From Mycetohabitans rhizoxinica HKI 454 (lineage in GTDB: Bacteria > Pseudomonadota > Gammaproteobacteria > Burkholderiales > Burkholderiaceae): a DNA stretch of 64,000 bases. Under the pieces are notes generated by a model that made no database searches, was not told where the DNA came from, and saw only the letters and a list, made by a program, of their open reading frames with translations. This document shows positions 19,836-32,046 of this stretch, piece after piece. The DNA is taken from contig NC_014718.1 in the NCBI RefSeq assembly GCF_000198775.1, positions 288,065 to 352,064 of the forward strand. Reading direction: 5' to 3'. Every line of letters starts with the position of its first letter. Within the stretch, counting starts at the first letter, position 1. The position numbers were made by a program, and so were the translations under genes.

Positions 19836-20334
19836 AAAGGTCCAGCCCTCGGCTAAATACAAATGTCCGGTTTTTGGTTTGGTTGGACGGGGCAATCCGC
19901 AAGACCTTGCAGATCGGCTCGGCCCCGAAGGTGCCGCGATGCTGATCAATAAAGGCCTTCAGGACTTGAAACGGCGCTCGAGCTGCGCCTGGGCGAAAAA
20001 CGCGCTCGCCAGCTTGAGAATCTCGTTGGTTCGACGCAGTTCTTTGACCTCGCGCTCCAGGGCCTTGATGCGTTCACGTTCGGCCGTGCTCACGCCATCG
20101 CGTTTCCCACGGGCGCGCTCGTCGCGTTTGACACAATCCAGCAGCGTCTGCGGCGTGCAGCCGATCATCGGTGCAATCGATTCGACTGCCGCCCACATCG
20201 ACGGGTGTTTGCTACGTTGCTCGCGTACCAGGCGCACGGCGCGCTCTCGCACTTCCGGGGAAACTTGTTTGGCTTCTTGTTCATGGCTCAATTTTCTCAA
20301 GAGTTGGCGCCTCCACAAAACCCGGGGCGGTTCA
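19836..20334 (-). mobile_element. Truncated IS3-family element beside an IS-end fragment
   Basis: The right boundary is a terminal inverted repeat at 20314-20334 reading TGAACCGCCCCGGGTTTTG from outside in. Inside are orfA (19959-20318) and the first about 25 codons of orfB ([20 protein letters not shown] on the minus strand down to about 19880), after which the element is cut. The adjoining 19836-19875 (GGCTAAATACAAATGTCCGG) resembles the sequence at 61790-61820 and looks like the end of a different IS. No left end is present, so the element is immobile by itself. Confidence 0.72.
19959..20318 (-). CDS. IS3-family transposase OrfA
   Basis: 119 residues as an open frame; the natural start is probably near the SHEQEAKQV segment, about 10-14 codons in. 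It contains a helix-turn-helix ([15 protein letters not shown], then [15 protein letters not shown]) and the leucine-zipper-like segment [20 protein letters not shown] that mediates OrfA/OrfB assembly. Intact itself, but orfB is truncated right after it. Confidence 0.8.
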   Translation of the reverse strand: MWRRQLLRKLSHEQEAKQVSPEVRERAVRLVREQRSKHPSMWAAVESIAPMIGCTPQTLLDCVKRDERARGKRDGVSTAERERIKALEREVKELRRTNEILKLASAFFAQAQLERRFKS

Positions 20335-20939
20335 GGATACCGACGCTACTTGTCCATTAGCGGTAGTACGGTCATGATGGGCGATATCAAAGTTTTAATT
20401 TTGCTAGCTCAGCTTTGCTGTGCTGATCACGACCGGTGACCTGGGGCACGACCTTAAGCCGTACTTCATCCATCTCGTGAGTGATCGTGTAGCTTCTGGT
20501 TGCAATTTTTGGCCTTATCGTTTCTTTTGTTCAAAACCTATCGTTTTAAGCAAATATAATAGGCGAGAGTGCATCATGGCGAGTGCTTTACAGTCTTTTA
20601 ACCCGGTGCTAAGCGTTGCGTTTACCTGAAACTTTGTAGCGGCTCATGACAGTCGGGCACAGTGCTTGCGAAACGTGAAGCAGTTACCGTCGAGTTAATA
20701 GGTCAGTAAACGGGTGCGTTGCCGTAGCTGTATGGCTAAATAAAAGTGATGTTTGGCGGGAAAATGAAGCAGTACCCAATACTGAACCCAATGACGCCAC
20801 GCTAGAAATTGTACGCGACGTGTTATGAAAGTCGTAGTGGTTACTAAGCAGTAACGAGAGATTATGAATGTGATGTTAATATTAATTTGTACATCTATTA
20901 AAAATAAGGCTGCTTAGTCGCCTGAACCGGAGCTGTGTT
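20335..20939. promoter_or_regulatory. Leader region upstream of the NRPS gene
   Basis: 605 bases, AT-richer than the genes around. A consensus TATAAT is present at 20555-20560; a -35 box at normal spacing is poor (TTGTTC lies 21 bases away). AT-rich tracts at 20868-20905 just before the NRPS could hold another promoter. GGAG at 20930-20933 is the likely NRPS ribosome site. Confidence 0.4.
20576..20629 (+). CDS. Possible 17-residue leader peptide ORF
   Basis: MASALQSFNPVLSVAFT followed by TGA, starting 16 bases after the TATAAT box and about 310 bases before the NRPS start. A weak AGGCGAG lies upstream. It could be a chance ORF or the start of a truncated gene. There is no attenuator-like codon run. 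Confidence 0.2.
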   Translation: MASALQSFNPVLSVAFT

Positions 20940-23900
20940 ATGGATGCTAGCGTCATGCCCACTACGTATGCATTATCCGCTGCCCAAACGGAGATTTGGC
21001 TCGCGCAGCAGCTGCATCCAGACAGCCCCGTGTACAACATTGCACAGTACACGGTGATCGAAGGGGCGATTGATGCGACCGTCTTTGAAGCGGCATTGCG
21101 TCAAGTGATCGATGAAGCTGACACCCTGCGCTTGCAATTTATCGATAGCGATGATGGGCTGCGGCAGAGAATCGGTACACCCGCATGGTCGATGCCGGTG
21201 CTGGACCTCACGGCGCAAGCCGATCCTCAGGCAGCGGCCCAGGCGTGGATGCGGGCCGATTATCAGCAGCCGGTGAATCTGATGCAGGGACCGCTTTTTT
21301 GCTATGCGTTGTTGAAAGTGGCGCCCGCGCAATGGATGTGGTACCAGCGCTATCACCATATCATTATGGATGGGTTAGGCCAGTATCTAATCGCGCAACG
21401 TGTCGCGCACGTATACAGCGCAATGTGTGCGGGCGGGGAGCCAAAGCCGTGCGCGTTGGGTTCGGTTCTGAAGCTGTTGAACAGCGATGCACAGTACCAG
21501 ACCTCTGCTCAACGAGAGCGAGACGAAGCGTATTGGCTTAAGCACTGTGCCAATTGGCCCGAGCCCACGACGCTGGCGAGCCGTGCCGCATCGGCCTTAC
21601 AGCACCGACTACGCCAGACAGCGTATGTGGCGACACAAGCGCTAGGCGACGCTGCGTCGGATGTGAGCCAACTGGCGCAGCTTCTCACCGCTGCGTTGGC
21701 CGCGTATTTGCACCGGCTGACCGGTGCGCAGGACGTGGTGCTGGGCTTTCCCGTGACGGCCCGCCTGGGCACGGATCGGCATATTCCCGGTACACTGGCG
21801 CACGATATTCCGCTGCGCTTCACGGTGCAGCCGGAAATGAACCTGTCGTCATTACTACAGCAAGCTGCGCAGATCCAGCGCGGCTTCCGGTATCAGCGCT
21901 ACCCGAGTGAAGCGCTGCGGCGTCGATTGGGACTGCCGCCAGGGCAAGCGCTATTCGGTGCCGCAGTCAACGTAATGCCGTTCGACTACGATTTATCGTT
22001 CGATGGGTATCCGTCTACGAACCATAACCTGCTCAATGGTCCGGTTGACGATCTGATGCTCGGCGTTTATTGGACACCCAATAACTCTCAATGTCGGATT
22101 GACTTTAATGCGAATCCCGCATGCTACACAGCAGAAGAGCTCGAGGCACATCAGCGCCGGTTTGTTCGGTTCGTGCAAGCGTTGGCTGCGGATGCAACGC
22201 GGCCGATTTGCGGGTTCGATTTGCTGGATGCGGAGGAACGGCATCGGCTGTTGGTCGAATGGAACGCGACGCAGCAGGACTATCCGGCCCACCAATGTAT
22301 CCACCAACTGTTCGAAGCGCAAGTGGAGCGCACATCCGAGGCGACAGCGCTAGTCTATGAAGACCAAGCCCTCAGCTATGCGGAGTTGAATGCACAGGCG
22401 AACCGCTTGGCGCATGAACTGATCGGACTGGGCGTGAAGCCGGATGCGCGGGTGGCAATCTGTGTGGAGCGTTCCCCAGCGATGGTAGTGGGACTGCTGG
22501 CGATCCTGAAAGCCGGAGGGGGTTATGTGCCGCTGGACCCAGCGTATCCTGGTGAGCGGCTCGCGCATATTTTAGAGGATGCGGCGCCAGAGATTGTATT
22601 GGCCGATGCGTCAGGCCGGGCAGCCCTGGGTGAGGTGGCCTTGGCTGATCGTACGGTGCTCGATCCTAACACACTGCCGGAGCAAGCTGAGACGAATCCC
22701 TCGGTGCCCGCGCTCACGTCCCGGCATCTCGCGTATGTGATCTATACATCGGGCTCCACCGGTATGCCAAAGGGGGTAATGGTGCATCACCAAGGCGTGG
22801 TCCGGCTGGTCAGAAATACCGATTACGTACAGGTCGAGCCGGAAGCGTGCTTTGCATTTGCGTCGAACATGGCGTTCGATGCGACGACTTTCGAAATTTG
22901 GGCGCCTTTGTTGAATGGAGCACGCATCGAGGTTATCGACCGAGATATTCTGCTTTCTCCTTCCGCACTAGCCTGTAAACTCAAGCAGAGTAGGGTGACA
23001 ATACTATTTCTGACAACGGCGCTTTTTAATCAGGTCGCTAGAGAACAGGTTGACGCTTTTAGTGATCTGCATTATCTGTTGTTTGGAGGAGAAGCAGCAG
23101 ATTCACAATGTGTATTTCGCGTTCTACAGAAAGCAAAGCTGCAGCACTTACTGCATGTCTATGGACCAACGGAGACAGTCACCTATGCGAGTTGGTATGA
23201 GGTGCGCAGCGTCAACCTAGACAAAAGCATCCCAATTGGCCGGCCGCTTGCGAACACGCGGATCTATCTGCTTGATGCGCACGGTCAGCCAGTGCCATTA
23301 GGCGCGGTTGGTGAGTTGTACATTGGTGGAGCAGGCGTGGCACGGGGTTATCTGAACCGTCCTGAGCTCACGGCCGAGTGTTTCGTGTGTGATCCGTTCG
23401 TTAACGAACCGGAAGCACGGATGTACAAGACGGGAGACTTGGCACGGTATCTTCCGGACGGGAACATAGAGTTCCTGGGGCGCAACGACCATCAGGTTAA
23501 GATCCGGGGCTTTCGGATCGAGTTGGGCGAGATCGAAGTGTGCCTGGCACAGCATGCGCAGGTGCGTGAGGCGGTAGTGTTGGCGCTGGGCGAAGGCCAA
23601 GACAAGCGGCTGATGGCGTATGTGGTGGCCGAGGCGGATGACGCCTTAGCCAGTACGTTGCGTACCCATGTCGCGGCAGCGTTGCCCGAGTACATGGTGC
23701 CCAGTGCGTTCGTGCGGCTGGATGCGTTGCCGCTGACGCCGAACGGCAAGCTGGACCGGCGGGCCTTGCCAGCACCGGATGCCGAGGCCTTTGTGCATCG
23801 GGCGTACGAAGCGCCGCAGGGTGAGCTCGAGACGACGCTGGCCGAGATTTGGTTCGAGCTGCTGGACGTAGAGAAGATCAGTCGTCACGATAGTTTCTTC

Positions 23901-26900
23901 GCCTTGGGTGGACACTCGCTGCTTGCAGTGCGGACGATCGAGCGTCTGCGCCGTCGCGGTCTGGAGATCTCCGTGCGGGCGTTGTTTGACACACCAGTGC
24001 TCAGCACGCTGGCCCAGTCGCTGGGTCAGCATCGTGAAGTGGTGGTGCCGCCAAATCGCATTACACCCGAGATGACCACGCTGACACCAGATTTACTGCC
24101 GCTGATTGAGCTGACACAAAGCGATATCAATCGTATCGTTGAACAAGTGCCGGGTGAGGTGGCGAACATCCAAGACATTTATGCGCTGTCGCCGTTGCAG
24201 GACGGCATCTTGTTCCACCATCTGCTAGCCAGCGAAGGTGACCCGTATTTGCTGATCGTGCAGTTGGCTTTCGACACGCGCGAGCGGCTTGACCGATATC
24301 TCAATGCGATCCAGCAGGTGATCAACCGCCACGATATTCTGCGTACTGCATTTGTCTGGGAAGGGCTGTCCACGCCTGCACAGGTGGTCTGGCGACAGGC
24401 GCTGCTGTCGGTGACGGAACTCATGTTGGATGCGAAGGATGGGCCGATTGCTGAGCAATTGGCGCAGCATTTCGATCCGCGCCACACACGGCTGGATTTG
24501 ACGCAGGCGCCGTTGCTGCGTTTTGCGATTGCACAAGACACTGACGGCCGCTGGCTGCTGGTCCAGTTGTTGCACCATCTGGTGATCGATCACTCGACGC
24601 TGGAGGGAATGCACGAAGAGGTGCGGGCGTTTATCGAAGGCAAGGGCGGGACGTTGCCAGCGGCGCAGCCGTTCCGTAACCTGGTGGCGCAAGCGCGGCT
24701 GGGCGTGAGTCAAGCTGAGCACGAGCGTTTCTTCACCGAGCAGCTCGCTGACATCGAGGAGCCGACGTTGCCGTTTGGTTTGTCGGAGGTACATCGCGAT
24801 GGCAAACAGGTCAGTGAAGCGTATAGGAGGTTGCCCCAAGCGTTGAATGACCGGCTGCGTACGCACGCCAAGCGGCTGGACGTGAGTCTGGCGAGCTTGT
24901 GTCACTTGGCGTGGGCTCAGGTGCTGGCGCGCACGAGTGGTCAGCAAAAGGTGGTGTTTGGCACAGTGCTGTTTGGCCGGATGCAGGCTAGTGAGGGTGT
25001 CGATAGTGCGATGGGGTTGTTTATCAATACATTACCGTTGCGGGTGGACTTGGAGGCCAGCGTGGAGTCAGCCGTGCGCGCTACGCATGCGCGGCTGGCT
25101 GCGCTGCTTGAACACGAGCATGCGCCGCTGGCGCTGGTGCAGCGCTGCAGTGGAGTGCCGGAGGGCACACCGCTATTCAGTGCGCTGCTCAATTATCGGC
25201 ATAATGAAATATCGCGGCGCGAGCATTACCTGCTACCAGGTATTGAGCTGCTGAGTTCTAATAGGCGCACCAATTACCCGTTGATGCTGGCAATTGATGA
25301 CTACGGGCAGGCGCTGGAGCTGAATGTACAGGTTGTGGAATCACTGGATCCCCACCGAGTATGCGGGTATATGCAGCAGGCACTGGAGAGCTTGGCTGAG
25401 GCGCTCGAGATGGAGCCTAAGAGGCCTATGCAACAGCTGGAGGTGTTACCCAATGAAGAACGGACTTTGCTGCTCGAGACGTGGAACGCGACGCAACAAA
25501 ACTATCCAGCACACCAATGTATCCATCAACTGTTTGAAGCGCAGGCTGAGCGCACTCCCGAAGCCGTGGCGGTCGTATTTGGCGCGCAGCAAATCACGTA
25601 CGCTGACTTGAACCGCCGGTCCAATCAGCTTGCGCGGCATCTTCGCACGCTGGAGGTGGGTCCTGAAACCGTGGTGGGCTTGTGCGTTGAGCGCTCCATT
25701 GAGATGGTGGTGGGCTTGCTGGGTATTCTTAAGGCCGGGGGGGTGTATGTGCCGTTGGACCCCAGCTACCCCGCAGAGCGCACTGCCTATATCTTGGAGG
25801 AAGCACGCGTTCCGGTCTTAGTCGTGCAGTCGCACCTTGAAGCCGCATTGCCGCCGATTTGTGCTCGGCGCGTGCGTCTGGATACCGATTGGGCTCAGAT
25901 TGCCTCTGAACCGGATACACCGGTGGCAAGCAACGTGACGCCTGACAATCTTGCCTATATCACCTATACGTCGGGCTCCACAGGGCAGCCTAAAGGGGTG
26001 ATGACGCGACATAGTGGTGCGGTCAATTATTTGAGCTTCCTGATTCGGCACTACAGTCTCACCGAGGCAGATGTCGTCTTGAATGTGGCAAGCCTGGTCT
26101 TTGACGCGTCGGTGCGTGATTTGTTTGGTCCACTGGCTTCAGGTGCGCGCGTGGTGCTGATCCCCACGGCACACGCTAAAGAGCCGGGCCAGTATGTATC
26201 GGTTATGAACGAGCAGTGCGTCACGAAATTGCTTAGTATCACGCCGAGCTTTCTACGCAGTGTCTGCCTGGCTGCTGAGAATCAGCGCATGAGTCATACG
26301 CTGAGCCTGATTCTGACGAGCGGAGAAGTGCTGGAGGCCGGTTTATGTGCTCAAGTGCATCAAATGCTGGGCGCTCAGGTCAGGGTGGTGAATCAGTATG
26401 GTCCGACCGAGTGCACGATGACATCGACGTGGTTCGAGGTTGTGTTGCAGCAAACGGGTACGGTCCCGATAGGCCGGCCAATTGCAAACACGCGGATTTA
26501 CCTACTCGACACACACGGTCAGCCAGTACCGCAGGGAGCCATAGGCGAGCTGTACATTGGTGGAGCAGGCATCGCACGAGGTTACCTAAACCGTCCCGAA
26601 CTGACGGCTGAGCGCTTCGTGCACGATCCGTTCGTGGGTGAGCCGGAAGCGCGGATGTACAAGACAGGGGACTTGGCCCGCTACTTGCCGAATGGAAACC
26701 TGATGTTCCTGGGCCGCACCGACCATCAGGTCAAGATTCGCGGTTTTCGGATTGAGATGGGCGAGATCGAGGCGTGCTTGGCGAAACACGCTCAGGTACG
26801 CGAAGCAGTGGTGTTAGCGCTGGACGAAGGCCAGGACAAACGTCTGGTGGCATATGTGGTGGCCAAGCCCGATGACGCGTTAGCCAGCACCTTGCGTACG

Positions 26901-29900
26901 CATGTGGCAGCAGCGTTGCCCGAATATATGGTGCCGGCTGCGTTCGTGCGGCTCGATGCATTGCCATTGACGCCGAATGGCAAGTTGGACCGACGTGCAC
27001 TGCCGGCGCTAAACGCGGGAGCGTTTGCGCACCAAGCGTACGAGGCACCACAGGGCGAGCTGGAGACAACGCTGGCTCAGATTTGGTCCGAGCTGCTCGG
27101 TGCCGAGCAAGTAGGCCGACACGACGACTTCTTCGCGTTGGGTGGGCATTCGCTGCTGGCGCTGCGTTTGATGAACCGGGTGGTTGCGTTGGGCGTCGAA
27201 TTGCCGCTGGCGACGTTGTTTGCTGCCCCGACGCTGGCCGGCTTGGCCGCCGCACTCGATGCGCAGCGCGCGGACGGTGCCGTGCTGCCGGCGATCACGC
27301 CGGTCTCGCGTGATGACGCGTTGCCGCTGTCGTTTGCGCAGCAACGGCTGTGGTTCCTCGCGCAACTCGATGGCGTGAGCGACTCGTATCATATCCCGCT
27401 GGCGTTGCGCCTGCGCGGCGCCTTGAACCGGGTAGCCTGGCAGCAAGCACTGGATGCGCTGTGGGGGCGTCACGAAGCGCTGCGCTCGGTGTTCGTGAGC
27501 GTCAAGGGCCAGCCGCAGGTGCAGCTGTTGCCCGCCGAGGCAGGGATGCCGATGACCTGGTATGACCTGCGCGGCGTGGTTGACGCGGCTACCCAGCTCG
27601 CCCAACTCAGCGCCGAGGCGGCCCAAGCGCCGTTTGACCTGGCGCATGGACCATTGATGCGCGCCTGCGGCATTCAATTGGCCGATGATGAGCACGTGAT
27701 GTTGCTTGTGCAGCACCATATTGTCTCGGATGGTTGGTCGATCGGGGTGCTGGCGCGCGAACTGAATGCGTTGTACCGCGCGGCCTGTGACGGAAAGGCG
27801 AATCCGTTGCCGGCGCTGACGATCCAATATCCGGATTATGCGGCGTGGCAGCGGCAGTGGCTCTCGAGCGAGCGACTCAAGGCGCAAAGCGAGTACTGGC
27901 GCATGGAACTGGCCGATGCACCGGTGCTGCTGGAGCTGCCGACCGACCGGCCGCGTCCGGCGCAGCAATCGTTCGAGGGAGCCTACGTGCCGATTCGGAT
28001 CGATGCGCCCACCACGCAAGCGCTGAGGCGTTTGAGCCAAGCGCAAGGCGCCACGCTGTTTATGACGGTGCTCGCGGCGTGGAGCGCGGTGCTCTCGCGG
28101 CTGTCGGGGCAAGAGGATCTGGTCATTGGCACGCCGAGCGCGAATCGTCATCACCCCCAAATTGAGCCGTTGATCGGCTTCTTTGTGAACACGCTGGCGT
28201 TGCGGGTGGATGTGTCGGGCGAGCCGAGCGCTGCGCAGTTGCTTGAGCGGGTGCGGCGCACGGCCCTGGAAGCACAAGCGCATCAGGATGTGCCGTTTGA
28301 GCAAGTGGTGGAGACCGTGCAGCCGCCGCGTCGGCTAGAGCATACGCCGCTGTTCCAGGTGATGTTCGCATGGCAGAGCAACGAAGCTGGAGATTGCCAG
28401 CTACCAGGTTTAGAAATCACGCCAGCGGACTTGGCTTACGACCGTGGTCAAGTTTGATCTGGACCTGCACTTGCATGAAGCAGGCGGGCAGATCGTCGGC
28501 GCTCTGTGCTATGCGACGGCGCTGTTTGATCGTGGGACGATCGAGCGACACGTCGGGTATTTGCAGACGATGTTGCAGGCGATGGCGGCTGACGCATCGC
28601 AATCTGTGACGCGCGTCGAATTGCTAGCGCCGGCCGAGCGGACTTTGTTGCTGCAGACATGGAACGCGACGCAGCAGGATTATCCGGCGCATCAATGCAT
28701 TCACCAGCTGTTCGAAGCACAGGCGGAGCGCACGCCGGAGGCGACGGCGCTGGTGTATGAGGACCAGACGCTGAGCTATGCGGAGTTAAACGCACAGGCG
28801 AATCGCTTAGCGCATCAGCTGCTCGGACTGGGCGTGAAGCCGGATGCCCGGGTAGGGATCTGCGTGCAGCGTAGTCCTGCGATGGTGGCGGGGTTGCTGG
28901 CGATTCTGAAGGCGGGCGGGGCGTATGTGCCGCTCGATCCAGCGTATCCGGGCGAGCGGCTCGCGCATATTGTGCAGGATGCGGCACCGCAGATGGTGTT
29001 GGCCGATGCAGCGGGCCGGGCGGCACTGGGTGACGCAGCTTTGGCCGATCGCCCGGTGCTCGATCCGAACAGGCTGCCTGAGCAGCCGGAGACGAATCCG
29101 TCGGTACCGGCGCTGACGCCCCGTCATCTGGCGTATGTGATCTATACGTCCGGTTCGACCGGTATGCCCAAGGGGGTAATGGTCGAGCACGACCAGGTGG
29201 TGCGGTTGTTCGATGCGACACAATCTTGGTATCACTTCGACGAGAACGATACTTGGTGTCTGTTTCACTCCTTTGCCTTTGACTTTTCCGTGTGGGAGCT
29301 CTGGGGAGCATTGCGCCATGGTGGCAAGCTCATCATGGTTCCCCATCATGTTGTCCGTTCACCGCAAGATTTCCACCGATTAGTCTGCGAGCAGGGCGTC
29401 ACTGTCTTGAATCAAACCCCAAGTGCGTTCAAGATGTTTATTGCCAGTCAAGCGCAAAGCGTATTAAGAGATCAGCTGCGCTATGTGATTTTTGGTGGCG
29501 AAGCGCTGGAGCCATCCATCTTACAAGCTTGGTATGCCACACGCGCAGGACAGGGTCCGCAATTGGTAAACATGTACGGGATTACCGAAACAACTGTGCA
29601 TGTGACTTACCGACCGCTTCAGCTTTAGGACAGTACTCAAGTGGGCAGTCCGATTGGTGTGCGGATTCCTGATCTGAAGATCTATTTGCTAGACGCATAT
29701 AAGCAGCCGGTGCCGTTGGGCGCGACGGGTGAGCTGTATATCGGTGGCGCGGGCGTGGCGCGCGGCTACCTGAACCGCCCGGAGCTGACCGCTGAGCGTT
29801 TTGTGCGCGATCCGTTCGCCTCTGAGCGCGATGCCCGGATGTACAAGACCGGGGACCTGGCGCGGTATTTACCGGACGGTAATTTAGAATTTCTGGGGCG

Positions 29901-30849
29901 CAATGACCATCAGGTCAAGATCCGGGGCTTTCGGATCGAGCTGGGGGAGATCGAAGCGTGCTTGGCGCGGCATGCTCAGGTACGCGAGGCAGTGGCGCTG
30001 GCCGTGGGTGAAGGCCAAGATAAACGACTGGTGGCGTATGTGGTGGCTGAGCCTGACGAGGCATTAGCGGGGACGTTGCGCACGCATGTGGCGGCAGCGT
30101 TGCCCGAGTATATGGTGCCCAGCGCGTTTGTGCGGCTCGACGCATTTCCCTTGACGCCGAACGGCAAACTGGACCGGCGTGCGCTGCCGGTGCCGGATGC
30201 GCAGGCATTCGCGCAGCAAGCGTACGAGGCGCCGCAAGGCGAGCTCGAGAGCATGCTCGCGGCGGTTTGGTCCGAGCTGCTGGGCATCGAGCAGGTCGGT
30301 CGGCACGATAACTTCTTCGCGCTTGGCGGGCACTCGCTGCTGGCGGTGCGCTTAATGGACCGGGTGGCCGCGCTGGGCATCGCATTGCCGCTGACGACGT
30401 TGTTTGCCGCCCCGACGCTGGCAGACCTAGCGCAGCGTGTATCGGCACAAGACAGTGTGCAAGATGATTCCTTTGCGGTACTACTGCCAATTCAGTCTCA
30501 TGGTGCCCGACCTGCGCTTTTCTGTGTTCACCCCGTGACCGGGCTAAGTTGGCACTATCGAGGTCTCGCCAACCATTTGGAAGCCGATCAACCGGTCTAT
30601 GGCTTACAAGCCCGTGGACTCGATGATGTCACTTCGCCCGCACTCACGATCGAGGCGATGGCGATGGACTATGTCCAGCAAATCCGCTGCATTCAGCCTG
30701 AGGGGCCTTACTATCTGCTGGGTTGGTCATTTGGCGGAAAAGTGGTGCACAGCATGGCCACGCAGCTCGAACAACAAGGCGAGCGAGTTGCGTTGTTAGC
30801 GGTGCTCGAAGACTGGCCAGCCGTATGTGCTGCGGGACCAGCAAAGTAA
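20940..30849 (+). pseudogene. Three-module nonribosomal peptide synthetase, frameshift + nonsense, TE truncated
   Basis: Order C-A-T-C-A-T-C-A-T-TE. C1 has HHIIMDG at residues 139-145; A1 has YTSGSTGMPKG at 602; T1 Ser993 in LGGHSLL; C2 has HHLVIDH at 1212; A2 has YTSGSTGQPKG at 1676; T2 Ser2071; C3 has HHIVSDG at 2259. One extra C at 28442/28443 shifts the frame after AYD at the end of C3. From 28444 the second frame continues VVKFDLDLHLHEAG and A3, then meets TAG at 29626 (after YRPLQL), and the same frame runs on through T3 (LGGHS near 30334) to 30849. A3 pocket residues read D-F-W-N-I-G-M-V-H, the known threonine code. A1 reads about D-A-F-F-L-G-V-T-Y, suggesting an aliphatic residue. The thioesterase keeps GWSFGG (30721) but ends before its Asp and His. 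An N-terminal C domain implies an acylated or pre-loaded starter. Confidence 0.9.
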
Positions 30850-31436
30850 CGTGATTACCGTTCAGGATGGCAAGCGCATCGTTCTCGCGCAATTCACCGT
30901 GCCGCTCGAAGTCCGCCAATCACGTCGGAACCAGCCCATGCCACAATCAGCGTAGAGCATCGTTTCTGGCCGTGAATAAGCGTTGACGGTCGGTACGAGA
31001 TCACTTAGGCTTGGGCATCGTCCACGCGCTGATCGACGCCGGCTATCGTGTGCTGCTCATGCGCACAAGCGAGATCGTGCAGAAGCTACAGGCCGCGCGG
31101 CAAAGCCTGCAATTGCCCTCAGCTCTGGCCCAGCTCGCGCGCTTCGATTTGATCATCCTGGACGATCTGTCGTATGCCCGAAAGGACCAAGCCGAGACAA
31201 GCGTGCTGTTCGAACTGATCGCCGAACGGTATGAGCGCCGCAGCCTTCTGATCACCGCCAACCAACCGTTCTCGGGCTGAAACGGCATGACCGTGGCCGC
31301 GATCGACCGGCTCGTGCATCACTCAACGATCTTCGAAATGAACGTCGAGAGCTACCGCCGCCGCACAGCCAGCGACAAACAAACCGGTCAACGCCGACAA
31401 TTCTCCAGCGACAATCACAAAGAAGGAGCGACAATC
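30850..31436 (+). pseudogene. IS21-type helper ATPase (IstB) remnant
   Basis: From about 30996 the frame reads GIVHALIDAGYRVLLMRTSE, then FDLIILDDLSYARKDQ (Walker B), then ERRSLLITANQPFSG and a TGA at 31278 where IstB proteins have Trp. Downstream the same frame gives MTVAAIDRLVHHSTIFEMNV then ESYRRR. The P-loop is missing and a few codons after the stop are deleted. The preceding 30850-30990 belongs neither to the NRPS nor clearly to this gene; its origin is unclear (one frame reads VITVQDGKRIVLAQFTVPLE). This insertion cut the NRPS thioesterase. Confidence 0.75.
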
Positions 31437-31494
31437 ATGGCTGAATAACCACCGACAATCATCCCGGTCGACCGGCCAAGATAATTGTCGGTAA
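31396..31494. repeat. IS21-like terminal repeats
   Basis: CGACAAT occurs at about 31399, 31414, 31433 and 31453 (as ACCGACAATCATCC), followed by the inverted copy ATTGTCGG at about 31483. Multiple short direct repeats at the end are a hallmark of the IS21 family. This is the right end belonging to the istB remnant. Confidence 0.6.
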
Positions 31495-31892
31495 ACCGGC
31501 CATTCTGCTTGACGCTATCCACCCAAGCGTTGGAACAAGCGGCGATCCTGAGCGAGGTGCAACCGCAGATCGCTGTTGTGGACCGCGGCTACAAGGGCGT
31601 AGCGATCGACGGCGTGAAAGTCTATCACCCGGGTTTGCGTCGTGGCATCAGACGCGGCTTGCGGGCAATGATCCGGCGGCGCAGTGCAATCGAGCCGGTC
31701 ATTGGCCATATGAAAGCAAACGGCAAGCTTGATCGCAACTGGCTTAAAGGGGCACTAGGCGATGCCATCCATGCAGTGCTGTGCGGCGCCGGCCACAACC
31801 TGCGGATGATTCTCAGGAAGCTGCGGCTTTTTTACGCTCTGATCCGGGTTGTTCTGCTCAATCGCCAGGCTTACATGGTGTCGGCGGCATGA
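31485..31892 (+). pseudogene. IS5-family transposase, C-terminal fragment
   Basis: The frame reads IAVVDRGYKGVAIDGVKVY, then RRRSAIEPVIGHMKANGKLD with RNWLKGALGD, then GHNLRMILRKLRLFYAL. This is the last third of an IS5-family DDE transposase, including the second Asp region (VDRGY) and the catalytic Glu (EPVIGH). The N-terminal two thirds are absent; the fragment starts right at the IS21-like end. Confidence 0.8.
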
Positions 31893-31910
31893 ACTTACCG
31901 CAGAGCAACG

Positions 31911-32046
31911 TTAATTGTTCAGGACGGACTCGATAGCTTGACGCCGCTTCAAACGACGCTGTTGTGCCGGGTACAGCCTGTTGAGTTTTCCGCGATGCAT
32001 CCCCTGTACGGGCGCAACCTGAGCATCCACACCACGAAAGTCTTCA
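31911..32046 (-). pseudogene. IS5-family transposase fragment (second copy)
   Basis: On the minus strand one frame reads [20 protein letters not shown], then [14 protein letters not shown], matching the region between the second Asp and the catalytic Glu of an IS5-type transposase. It is fused to the truncated istB at about 32046. Confidence 0.55.

Noticed and set aside
27009..28304. 431-residue minus-strand frame
   Set aside because: Antisense of the NRPS T2-C3 region with arginine-rich, unlikely composition; the plus strand has all C-domain motifs.
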